A DNA stretch of 64,000 bases from Variovorax paradoxus (GTDB taxonomy: Bacteria; Pseudomonadota; Gammaproteobacteria; Burkholderiales; Burkholderiaceae_C): NCBI RefSeq assembly GCF_902712855.1, contig NZ_LR743507.1, positions 3,520,001 to 3,584,000 on the forward strand, in the 5' to 3' direction. Below, piece by piece: positions 56,739-64,000 of the stretch. The position numbers were made by a program, and so were the translations under genes. The notes beneath the pieces are model-generated. The model ran no database searches, was not told the origin of the DNA, and saw nothing but the letters and a program-made list of their open reading frames with translations. Each line of letters begins with the position of its first letter. Within the stretch, counting starts at the first letter, position 1.

Positions 56739-57917
56739 ATGACCCGGAGAATGATCATCATGATCGGCTGCGTGCTGCTGCTGGTCGCCGTGCTCGCGCT
56801 CGGCAAGTTCCTGCAGATCCGCGCGCTGATCGCGGCCGTGCCCAAGCCCGGCCCGCAGACCGTGTCCACGGTCGAGGTGCAGAAGATGCAGTGGCAGTCG
56901 CAGTTCACTGCCGTCGGCACGCTGAACCCGGTGCGCGGCGCCGACCTCGGCACCGAAGTGGCCGGCCTGGTGCGCACCGTGCACTTCAAGTCGGGCCAGG
57001 ACGTGAAGGCCGGCGCGCTGCTGGTCGAGCTCAACGCCGACTCCGACATCGCGCTGCTGCACGCGGCCGAAGCCGCCGCCGCGCAGGCCGCCACGGTGCT
57101 CAAGCGCGACCAGGCGCAGCTGGCGGTGCAGGCAGTGAGCCAGGCGCAGATCGACGCCGACACCAACGACCTGAAGGCCAAGCGCGCGCAGGTCGAGCAG
57201 CAGGCCGCGCTGGTGGCGAAGAAGTCGATCCGCGCGCCCTTCGCGGGACGGCTGGGCATCTCGGGCCTGAACCCGGGCCAGTACGTGAACGCGGGCGACA
57301 AGCTGGTCACGCTGCAGACGCTCGATCCGATCTATGTCGACTTCCAGCTGCCGCAGCAGCAGTTGGCGGGCCTCGAGGTGGGCCAGGTGGTGAACCTGTC
57401 GGTCGACACCTTCCCGGGCCAGGCCTTCAGCGGCAAGATCAATGCGATCAGCCCCAAGGTGGATGCCGCCACGCGCAACGTGCAGATCCAGGCGACCGTG
57501 GCCAACGCCAGGCAGCAACTGCTGCCGGGCATGTTCGCCAACGTGAAGATCGACATCGGCGGCACGCAGGAGCGGCTCACGCTGCCCTCCACTGCCGTGA
57601 CCTACAACCCGTACGGCTCGACGGTGTACGTGGTGAAGCAGGCCGAGCCGCCCAAGCCGGGTGCAACGGCTGCGCCCGGAACGCCTGCGCCCGCACCCGC
57701 CACCGACGCACAGGGCAAGCCGCAGCTCGTTGCGCAGCAGGTCTTCGTGGAGACCGGCCCGACACGCGGCGACCAGATCTCGATCGTCAAGGGGCTGGAG
57801 GCCGGCCAGGTCGTGGTCAGCAGCGGCCAGAACAAGCTGAAGAACGGCACGCCCGTGACGGTGGACAACAGCGTCCAGCCGGCCAACGACGCGAACCCGA
57901 AGCCGCAGGAAAAGTGA
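56739..57917 (+). CDS. RND efflux periplasmic adaptor (membrane fusion protein)
   Basis: The 392-residue adaptor has an N-terminal membrane anchor (about 5-25), a barrel-sandwich/lipoyl part (TAVGTLNPVRGADLGTEVAG, KAGALLVELN), and a helical hairpin rich in Ala and Gln (about 100-160). Beta-barrel and membrane-proximal domains follow. An insert of Pro/Ala-rich sequence (about 310-330) is near the C-terminus. It bridges the pump and the outer-membrane channel. The gene starts 35 bases after the channel gene. Confidence 0.94.
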   Translation: MTRRMIIMIGCVLLLVAVLALGKFLQIRALIAAVPKPGPQTVSTVEVQKMQWQSQFTAVGTLNPVRGADLGTEVAGLVRTVHFKSGQDVKAGALLVELNADSDIALLHAAEAAAAQAATVLKRDQAQLAVQAVSQAQIDADTNDLKAKRAQVEQQAALVAKKSIRAPFAGRLGISGLNPGQYVNAGDKLVTLQTLDPIYVDFQLPQQQLAGLEVGQVVNLSVDTFPGQAFSGKINAISPKVDAATRNVQIQATVANARQQLLPGMFANVKIDIGGTQERLTLPSTAVTYNPYGSTVYVVKQAEPPKPGATAAPGTPAPAPATDAQGKPQLVAQQVFVETGPTRGDQISIVKGLEAGQVVVSSGQNKLKNGTPVTVDNSVQPANDANPKPQEK

Positions 57918-57927
57918 GGCGCCCCGC

Positions 57928-60900
57928 ATGAACTTCACCGACATCTTCATCCGCCGGCCCGTGCTGGCGATGGTGGTGAGCCTGCTGATCGTGGTGCTGG
58001 GACTGCGTGCGCTCTCGGGCTTGCCGGTCAACCAGTATCCGAAGACCGAGAACGGCGTGGTGACCATCACCACCGCCTACTACGGCGCGGACGCGGCCAC
58101 GGTCGCGGGCTTCATCACCCAGCCGCTCGAGGCCGCGGTGTCGCAGGCCCAGGGCATCGACTACCTCTCGTCGTCCAGCAGCCTGGGCGTGTCGACCATC
58201 ACCGCCACGCTGCGGCTGAACTACGACTCGAACCGCGCGCTGACCGAGATCAACACGCAGGTGAACTCGGTGCGCAACCAGCTGCCGCCGCAGGCGCAGC
58301 AGCCGGTGCTCACCGTGGCCACCGGGCAGACCACCGATGCGATGTACATCGGCTTCTACAGCGACACGCTGCCCAACAACAACGTGACCGACTTTCTGGT
58401 GCGCGTGGTGCAGCCCAAACTCAACGCGATTCCCGGCGTGCAGACGGCCGAGATCCTGGGCGCGCGCACCTTCGCGCTGCGTGCCTGGCTCGATGCGCAG
58501 AAGATGGCCGCCTACGGCGTGACCGCCACCGACGTGAGCGCGGCGCTTGCAGCCAACAACTACCTCGCGGCCGTCGGCACCAGCAAGGGCCAGATGGTGA
58601 GCGTGCCGCTCACGGCCGGCACGTCGCTACACAGCGTGGACGAATTCAAGCAGCTGTCGGTTAAGAGCAGCAACGGCGCCATCGTGCGGCTGCAGGACGT
58701 GGCCAACGTCACGCTCGGCTCGGAGAACTACGACTTCAACGTGGCCTTCAACGGCGTGCGCTCGGTGTTCATCGGCATCAAGGTCGCGCCCGAGGCCAAC
58801 ATCCTCGACGTGGCCAAGCAGGTGCGCACCGTGTTCCCCGACCTGCAGTCGCAGCTTCCCACGGGCCTGACCGGCAAGATCGTCTACGACTCCACCGACT
58901 TCATCAACACCTCGATCAGCGAAGTGATCAAGACGCTGGTCGAGGCGCTGATCATCGTGACGGTGGTGATCTATCTGTTCCTGGGCAGCTTCCGCGCGGT
59001 GGTGGTGCCGGTGATTGCAATGCCGCTGTCCCTCATCGGCACCTTCTTCGTGATGCTGATGCTGGGCTACTCGATCAACCTGCTCACGCTGCTGGCGCTG
59101 GTGCTGGCCATCGGGCTGGTGGTGGACGACGCGATCATCGTGGTGGAAAACGTCGACCGGCACATGCGCGAGGGCAAGTCGCCGCTGCAGGCGTCGCTCC
59201 TGGCCGCGCGCGAGCTGGGCGGGCCCATCCTGGCGATGACCGTGGTGCTGGTGGCGGTGTACGTGCCCATCGGCTTCCAGGGCGGGCTCACCGGTTCGCT
59301 TTTCACCGAGTTCGCCTTCACGCTCGCGGGCTCGGTGGTGGTGTCGGGCATCGTCGCGCTCACGCTGTCGCCCATGATGTGCTCGCGCTTCTTCAAGCCC
59401 GAGCAGGACAGCGGCAAGTTCGCGACCTTCATCGAGCACACCTTCGAGCGCGTGCATCACCGCTACCAGCTGATCCTGCGCGGCGTGCTGAAGACCTGGC
59501 CGGTGATGATCGTGATGGGCGCCATCCTGGTGGCGCTGCTGTTCGTGATGTTCAAGATGTCGAAGTCGGAGCTGGCGCCCGAGGAAGACCAGGGCATCGT
59601 GCTGTCGCAGGTGGTCGGTGCGCCCACGGCCACCATCAACCAGATGCAGACCTACGCCGACCAGATCTTCAAGGTCGCGCACGACACGCCCGAGTACGAG
59701 CAGCTGTTCCAGCTCACCGGCGTGCCCAGCACCAACGCGGGCATCGCGGGCGTGCTGCTCAAGCCCTGGGACCAGCGCACGCGCAGCGCGCACGACATCC
59801 AGACCGACCTGCAGAAGCGCTGGAACGGCATTGCCGGCGCCAAGGTGGTGGCCTTCCAGTTTCCGGCGCTGCCGGGTGCGTCGGGCCTGCCGGTGCAGTT
59901 CGTCATCAAGACGACCGAGCCTTTCGAGAACCTGAATGCGCTGGCGCAGCAGATCATGGACAAGGCGCGCGCGGACGGAAAGTTCTACTACATCGACGCC
60001 GACCTGAAGATCGACCTGCCGCAGGCCACCGTGGTGGTCGACCGCGACAAGATCGCCACGCTGGGCATCACGCAGCAGGACGTGGGCAACGCCATGGGTG
60101 CGGCGCTGGGCGGCGGCTACGTCAACTACTTCTCGATCTCGGGACGCTCGTACAAGGTGATTCCGCAGGTGCAGCAGGTCGACCGGCTCAACCCGTCGGA
60201 CGTGCTGAACTTCTACATCAAGACGCCGAACGGCGTGGTGCCCGCCAGCACCGTGGCCAGCCTGAAGTACACGGTGCAGCCCGAGACGGTGAACCACTTC
60301 CAGCAGCTCAATTCCGTCACCATCCAGGGCGTGCCCAGCGGCACGCAGGGCGAGACGCTGGAGTACCTGCGCGGCGTGGTTCAGCAACTGGCGCCGAGCG
60401 GCTACACGGTCGACTACTCGGGCCAGTCGAGGCAATTCGTGCAGGAGTCGGGCAACTTCGCCATCACCTTCCTGTTCGCGCTGATCATCGTGTTCCTGGC
60501 GCTGGCCGCGCAGTTCGAGAGCTTCCGCGACCCGGTGGTGATCCTGGTGTCGGTGCCGCTCGCGCTCTTCGGCGCCATGATCTTCATCTTCTGGGGCTTC
60601 GCGTCGATGAACATCTACACGCAGGTGGGCCTGGTGACGCTGATGGGCCTCATCAGCAAGCACGGCATCCTGATCGTGGAAGTGGCCAACCGGCTGCAGA
60701 AGCAGGGCCTGAGCAAGCTCGACGCCATCGTCGAGGCGGCCGGCACGCGGCTGCGCCCCATCCTGATGACCACCGCCGCCATGGTCTTCGGCGTATTGCC
60801 GCTGGTGATCGCCTCAGGTGCAGGCGCCGCGGGACGCAAGGCGATGGGCATCGTAATCTTCAGCGGCCTGTCGATCGGCACGCTGTTCACGCTGTTCGTG

Positions 60901-61014
60901 GTGCCGGCAATGTACCTGTTCATCGCCGCGCGGCACGAGAAGGAAGAGACCGCCGGGTCACCCGATGCGCACGAACCGCCCGCACTGCCGGGCAAGGTGG
61001 CGCCCGAGGCCTGA
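57928..61014 (+). CDS. RND multidrug efflux pump, HAE-1 family inner-membrane transporter
   Basis: The 1028-residue pump has the twelve-helix, two-porter-loop layout of AcrB/MexB relatives. The opening is MNFTDIFIRRPVLAMVVSLL. The proton-relay aspartates D400/D401 lie in LVVDDAIIVVENVDRHM (helix 4), with a second-half GLISKHGILIVEVANRLQKQ. It exports drugs or other amphiphiles using the proton gradient, together with the adaptor and channel encoded upstream. GAGG lies 7 bases before the ATG and the gap to the adaptor is 10 bases, so all three genes form an operon. The substrate cannot be read from sequence. Confidence 0.95.
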   Translation: MNFTDIFIRRPVLAMVVSLLIVVLGLRALSGLPVNQYPKTENGVVTITTAYYGADAATVAGFITQPLEAAVSQAQGIDYLSSSSSLGVSTITATLRLNYDSNRALTEINTQVNSVRNQLPPQAQQPVLTVATGQTTDAMYIGFYSDTLPNNNVTDFLVRVVQPKLNAIPGVQTAEILGARTFALRAWLDAQKMAAYGVTATDVSAALAANNYLAAVGTSKGQMVSVPLTAGTSLHSVDEFKQLSVKSSNGAIVRLQDVANVTLGSENYDFNVAFNGVRSVFIGIKVAPEANILDVAKQVRTVFPDLQSQLPTGLTGKIVYDSTDFINTSISEVIKTLVEALIIVTVVIYLFLGSFRAVVVPVIAMPLSLIGTFFVMLMLGYSINLLTLLALVLAIGLVVDDAIIVVENVDRHMREGKSPLQASLLAARELGGPILAMTVVLVAVYVPIGFQGGLTGSLFTEFAFTLAGSVVVSGIVALTLSPMMCSRFFKPEQDSGKFATFIEHTFERVHHRYQLILRGVLKTWPVMIVMGAILVALLFVMFKMSKSELAPEEDQGIVLSQVVGAPTATINQMQTYADQIFKVAHDTPEYEQLFQLTGVPSTNAGIAGVLLKPWDQRTRSAHDIQTDLQKRWNGIAGAKVVAFQFPALPGASGLPVQFVIKTTEPFENLNALAQQIMDKARADGKFYYIDADLKIDLPQATVVVDRDKIATLGITQQDVGNAMGAALGGGYVNYFSISGRSYKVIPQVQQVDRLNPSDVLNFYIKTPNGVVPASTVASLKYTVQPETVNHFQQLNSVTIQGVPSGTQGETLEYLRGVVQQLAPSGYTVDYSGQSRQFVQESGNFAITFLFALIIVFLALAAQFESFRDPVVILVSVPLALFGAMIFIFWGFASMNIYTQVGLVTLMGLISKHGILIVEVANRLQKQGLSKLDAIVEAAGTRLRPILMTTAAMVFGVLPLVIASGAGAAGRKAMGIVIFSGLSIGTLFTLFVVPAMYLFIAARHEKEETAGSPDAHEPPALPGKVAPEA

Positions 61015-61071
61015 CGCCCCTCGGGCCCGGCGGCCCGGCGGCCCGGCGGCCTCGGCGGCTTCAGTCCGCCG
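61002..61071. terminator. Two hairpins, each holding a stop codon, between convergent genes
   Basis: GCCCGAGG (61002-61009) pairs with CCTCGGGC (61019-61026), and its loop holds the pump gene's TGA (61012-61014). CGGCGG (61053-61058) pairs with CCGCCG (61066-61071), and its loop holds the GGDEF gene's stop (61061-61063, minus strand). Between them the 8-mer CCCGGCGG is repeated three times (61026-61049). Confidence 0.5.
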
Positions 61072-63199
61072 TGGGTTCGCCGACCTCGCGCCTGGAGAAC
61101 CAGGCCAGCAGGTCGCCCGCGGGCAGCGGGTGCGAGAACAGGAAGCCCTGCAGCTCGTCGCATCCCATGCCCAGCAGGATCTCGCGCTGCGCCTCGTTCT
61201 CCACGCCCTCGGCGACCACGGTCAGCCCCAAGGCATGGGCCAGCCGGATGACCGCATCGACCACGGCGCGCGCATCGTCCTTGAACTGCAGGTCCTGCAC
61301 GAAGCTGCGGTCGATCTTCACCTGCCGCGCCGGCAGCTTGCGCAGATGGCTGAGGCTCGAGTAGCCGGTGCCGAAATCGTCGATCGACAGGAACACGCCG
61401 ACACGCGCCAGCCCCTCGAAGGTGCGCTGCGTCGCCTTGATGTCTTCCATGGCCACCGACTCGGTGATCTCGCACAGCAGCAGAGACGCCGGCACGTCGT
61501 GGCGCGCAAGCGCCTGCTCGACACGCTCGACGAAATCGATCTCGCGCAACTGCATCACCGACAGGTTCACGGCCACGCACATCCACGTGCCGCGCGAACG
61601 CCATTCCGCGATCTGGCGGCAGGCTTCGTCGAGGATCCAGTCGCCCAGACGCACGATGAGGCCGAAGCGCTCGGCCAGCCCGATGAACTCGGTCGGCCCG
61701 ATCAGGCCGTGCTGCGGGTGGTTCCAACGCACCAGCGCCTCCACGCCGCTGAGGTTGTCGCCCGCACCGTTGATCTTGGGCTGGTAGTAGAGCTCGAACT
61801 GCCTGAGCTCGACCGCCTGGCGCAGATCGCTCTGCAGTTGCAGCTGCTTGGCCGCGTCGGCGCCCATGTGCGACTCGAACATCACATAGTTGCCGCCGCC
61901 CGCGCGCTTGGCCTCGTACATCGCGGCGTCGGCATTGGCCACGAGCTTGTGGGGTTCGCCCTCCTCCGGGTGCAGCACGATGCCGACCGAGCACGCGATC
62001 TGGACCTGCTTGCCGAGCACGTTGAACGGCTCGCCGATCGTGCGCAGCACCCGGTTGGCAGCCTGGGCGCATTCCGCGCGGTCGCGCACGCCTTCGAGCA
62101 GCAGCAGGAATTCGTCGCCGCCGATGCGCGCGACCGTGTCGCTCTTGCGCGTCGTCTGGCTCAGGCGGTGCGCAGCGGCACGCAGGATCTGGTCGCCGGC
62201 CGCATGGCCGAAGGAATCGTTGATCGGCTTGAACCCGTCGAGGTCGACGAACAGCACGGCGATGCGCTCCTCGACCTGCAGCCGGTTGGCCCGCTCCATG
62301 CGCAGCAGCGCATGCCGGAGGCGGTCTTCGAAGAGCACCCGGTTCGGCAGCCCGGTGAGCGCGTCGGTGAAGGCGCGTTTCTGCAGCTCACGGTTGGCCT
62401 GCGTCAGTTCGGCGTTGGCCGCCTCGAGCGAACTCGACAGGCGCCGCGCAACCATTTGCAGGCGCGACTCGAGGATCGAGGTGAACAGCGTGCCGAGCAG
62501 CAGCAGGCCCGACGCCAGAACGACGATCCCAGTGAGCCCCGTGCCATACAGCGCGTCAGAGCTGCGGCACACCGAATCGAGCGGAAAGTTCGCCGCCGCC
62601 ATGCCGGTGTAGTGCATGCCGCAGATCGCGATGCCCATCACGAACGCTGCCAGCAACTGGAAAGCCACGCGGCGCTTGTTGTGCAAGTCGCCGAGGAACT
62701 TGAAGATGCCCAGTGCTGCCGCGGAGGCGACCAGCCCGATCAGCAGCGACAGGCCGACGGTGGGCCAATGCCAGACGATCGGCGGCGACATGTCGAGCGC
62801 CGCCATGCCGAGGTAGTGCATGCCGCAGATGCCCACCGCCATCGCCACCGACGCGATGGCGATGCGGCGCACGCTGTAGTCGGCCTCGCTGGCCACCCAC
62901 AGCGCGATGCCCGATGCGGTGACGCCAGCCACCCACGAGATCAGCGTCATCGAGCCCGAGAAACCCAGCGCGATCGGCAGCGAGAACCCCAGCATCCCGA
63001 CGAAATGCATCGACCAGATGCCCGTGCCCATGGCGAACGAACCGATCGCCCACCACAGCAGGTGCGGCCGCCCGCTGACGTCACGCACGCGGCGCGACAT
63101 GTCGAGCGCCACATAGGAGGCGAGTGTCGCGAGGAGGAGCGAAGCGGCCACCACCCACAGGTTGTGATGGGAAGGGAGAAAGGCGGGCGCGGTATTCAC
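61061..63199 (-). CDS. MHYT-GGDEF-EAL cyclic-di-GMP signalling protein
   Basis: The 712-residue inner-membrane protein has seven N-terminal helices with three MHYT-type motifs (MHFVGM, MHYLGM, MHYTGM), proposed to bind copper and sense a diatomic gas. A GGDEF diguanylate cyclase follows (ARIGGDEFLLL, GGDEF at 360-364) with the inhibitory RxxD site (RKSD) five residues upstream. The EAL phosphodiesterase domain has EAL intact at 487-489 (GVEALVRWNHP) and DDFGTGYSS. Both enzyme domains look active, so the sensor may switch between making and breaking c-di-GMP. It is transcribed alone. Confidence 0.95.
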   Translation of the reverse strand: MNTAPAFLPSHHNLWVVAASLLLATLASYVALDMSRRVRDVSGRPHLLWWAIGSFAMGTGIWSMHFVGMLGFSLPIALGFSGSMTLISWVAGVTASGIALWVASEADYSVRRIAIASVAMAVGICGMHYLGMAALDMSPPIVWHWPTVGLSLLIGLVASAAALGIFKFLGDLHNKRRVAFQLLAAFVMGIAICGMHYTGMAAANFPLDSVCRSSDALYGTGLTGIVVLASGLLLLGTLFTSILESRLQMVARRLSSSLEAANAELTQANRELQKRAFTDALTGLPNRVLFEDRLRHALLRMERANRLQVEERIAVLFVDLDGFKPINDSFGHAAGDQILRAAAHRLSQTTRKSDTVARIGGDEFLLLLEGVRDRAECAQAANRVLRTIGEPFNVLGKQVQIACSVGIVLHPEEGEPHKLVANADAAMYEAKRAGGGNYVMFESHMGADAAKQLQLQSDLRQAVELRQFELYYQPKINGAGDNLSGVEALVRWNHPQHGLIGPTEFIGLAERFGLIVRLGDWILDEACRQIAEWRSRGTWMCVAVNLSVMQLREIDFVERVEQALARHDVPASLLLCEITESVAMEDIKATQRTFEGLARVGVFLSIDDFGTGYSSLSHLRKLPARQVKIDRSFVQDLQFKDDARAVVDAVIRLAHALGLTVVAEGVENEAQREILLGMGCDELQGFLFSHPLPAGDLLAWFSRREVGEPTAD

Positions 63200-63270
63200 T
63201 GTGCAGATGACAGTCGGGTTCGTCCAACGGTGGTGGTGTGGTGCCAGGAGGGAATCCTTCGATTCCCAAC

Positions 63271-63305
63271 AAAAAAGCCAGCTATCTCATCGACAGCTGG
63301 CTTTT
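63271..63305 (-). terminator. Terminator after tRNA-Lys
   Basis: AAAAGCCAGCT (63273-63283) and AGCTGGCTTTT (63295-63305) form a perfect 11-bp stem. On the minus strand it ends in six T residues (63276-63271), 22 bases beyond the tRNA 3' end. Confidence 0.9.
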
Positions 63306-63326
63306 ATATATCCACAACGGGGGTTC

Positions 63327-63402
63327 TGGTAGGACGTACTGGATTCGAACCAGTGACCAACGGATTAAAAGTCCGCTGCTCTACCAACTGAGCTAACGTC
63401 CC
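63327..63402 (-). tRNA. tRNA-Lys (anticodon TTT)
   Basis: The minus-strand sequence begins GGGACGTTAGCTCAGTTGGT and folds into a standard 76-base cloverleaf. The anticodon loop is CTTTTAA (anticodon TTT at 63369-63367), the T-loop is GTTCGAATC and the CCA end is encoded. It reads AAA/AAG codons. Confidence 0.97.
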
Positions 63403-63453
63403 GAACCTGTTTTTCTTACTTCTTGCCGGAGTTGAATCCGGCAAAGCCTGCGA

Positions 63454-64000
63454 TTATAGCGCGAGGTTGGACGCTATTTTTTCCAGAACCCAACCTGCTG
63501 CACATTGACCGAAAGTGGCGGTCACGCTGACCACCGAACCGTAGCCGTGGCAGTTCAGCGATCCGTCGCCCTCGATCGCGCAGGACGCATCCGGCGGGGC
63601 CACGCTTTCGCGGCTGAACACGCAAGCCACGCCGATCTTGCGGCCTTCGCGCGGTGCGCCGTGCTCCTTGCGAAGCCGCTGGCGCAACTGCGCGAGCAGC
63701 GGGTCGTGCGTGACGAGCGACAGGTCGTCGATGTCGACCTTGTGCGCCTGCCGCTTGCCGCCTGCGGCGCCCACAGTCACGAATGCCGCACGCGATGCAC
63801 GCGCCCACGCCGCCATGGCCACCTTGGCCTTGACCTGGTCGCAGGCATCGATGACGGCCGTTGCAGGTCCGTTCGCGGCTTGGGCCGCGTCGAGCAGCGA
63901 CACCCAGTTGCCGGGTTCGACGAAATCGTCGATCGCCTGCACCCGGCATTCGGGATTGATCTGCGCGATGCGATCGCGCATCGCCTCGACCTTGGCCTGG
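63454..64000 (-). CDS. tcdA: tRNA threonylcarbamoyladenosine dehydratase TcdA, C-terminal part
   Basis: The gene runs off the right edge; the frame is open to base 64000. The visible 180 or so residues belong to the ThiF/E1-like family: PECRVQAIDDFVEPGNWVSL, ATAVIDACDQVKAKVAMAAW, FVTVGAAGGKRQAHKV, and the TcdA ending SVVSVTATFGQCAAGWVLEK. TcdA cyclises t6A37 of tRNA with ATP. The N-terminal Rossmann P-loop part is outside the window, so the name rests on the C-terminal half. It lies upstream of tRNA-Lys on the same strand, which is itself a t6A-bearing tRNA. Confidence 0.9.
   Translation of the reverse strand, partial: QAKVEAMRDRIAQINPECRVQAIDDFVEPGNWVSLLDAAQAANGPATAVIDACDQVKAKVAMAAWARASRAAFVTVGAAGGKRQAHKVDIDDLSLVTHDPLLAQLRQRLRKEHGAPREGRKIGVACVFSRESVAPPDASCAIEGDGSLNCHGYGSVVSVTATFGQCAAGWVLEKIASNLAL

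Noticed and set aside
58627..60663. A 678-codon minus-strand frame opposite the RND pump
   Set aside because: It consists largely of His, Arg, Gln and Asp runs typical of reverse-strand shadows of membrane-protein genes.
61026..61049. Three tandem copies of the 8-mer CCCGGCGG
   Set aside because: This is noted as a short GC-rich slippage repeat between two gene ends. It is too small to support a function beyond helping the neighbouring hairpins.
63416..63949. A 177-codon minus-strand frame overlapping tcdA
   Set aside because: It is one frame away from the clear TcdA sequence and has no family features of its own.

Overview
This is GC-rich chromosomal DNA from a beta-proteobacterium of the order Burkholderiales. 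The gene content and order (rimP-nusA-infB-rbfA-truB-typA, a dapC-dapD-pilU-dapE-prmB cluster, a pepA/holC block divergent from lptFG, a CysB-family regulator, a DUF3829 lipoprotein) best fit the family Comamonadaceae, probably Variovorax or a close relative. That assignment is an inference from gene content, not a database match. Nearly all of the window is ordinary core chromosome. I see no integrase, transposase, phage structural gene, plasmid gene or CRISPR array.

Layout. 1-3171 (+): end of an ECF sigma factor, a membrane anti-sigma factor, a small lipoprotein and an unrecognised membrane protein. 3318-11777 (-): the translation/ribosome-assembly operon rimP-nusA-infB-rbfA-truB-typA, with a branched terminator at its end. 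11954-18875 (-): a YejABEF-type peptide importer with an MFS exporter gene as its last member. 18913-20622 (+): fabI and an exported minimal ATP-dependent DNA ligase. 20644-22953 (-): basic amino-acid decarboxylase. 23168-25734 (+): NfeD and SPFH membrane proteins, tRNA-Ser(GGA), a coiled-coil protein and a lone receiver protein. 25797-29519 (-): amino-acid binding lipoprotein, then pepA-holC-hypothetical. 29541-34871 (+): lptF-lptG-cbiX as an overlapping trio, a CysB-type regulator, an aminotransferase and a DUF3309 peptide. 34948-38820 (-): hrpA. 38943-42088 (+): argA, a LysE exporter and a DUF3829 lipoprotein. 42113-44117: a quinone oxidoreductase-like gene divergent from its probable LysR regulator. 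44161-49768 (+): lysine/diaminopimelate genes with a PilT/PilU ATPase inside, ending with prmB. 49920-54298: an ABC-F ATPase, a DUF697-like protein, two divergent helix-turn-helix regulators and a GAF protein. 54299-55143: the only long gene-free stretch, holding a possible small RNA and five tandem copies of a palindromic repeat. 55144-61014 (+): a complete tripartite RND efflux system. 61061-64000 (-): an MHYT-GGDEF-EAL cyclic-di-GMP protein, tRNA-Lys(TTT) and the end of a tcdA-like gene.

Three kinds of structure go beyond routine annotation. First, a dispersed palindromic repeat family (three single copies and a five-copy tandem array) has hairpin arms that vary in a compensatory way, and single copies begin within about 5-8 bases of a stop codon. 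Second, an unusual number of genes end in a perfect hairpin whose loop holds the stop codon; in two cases the three-base loop is exactly TGA. Third, between the two divergent repressor genes lie two near-identical palindromic sites exactly 21 bases apart. The repeat family and the stop-codon hairpins look like genome-wide systems that can be counted and tested.
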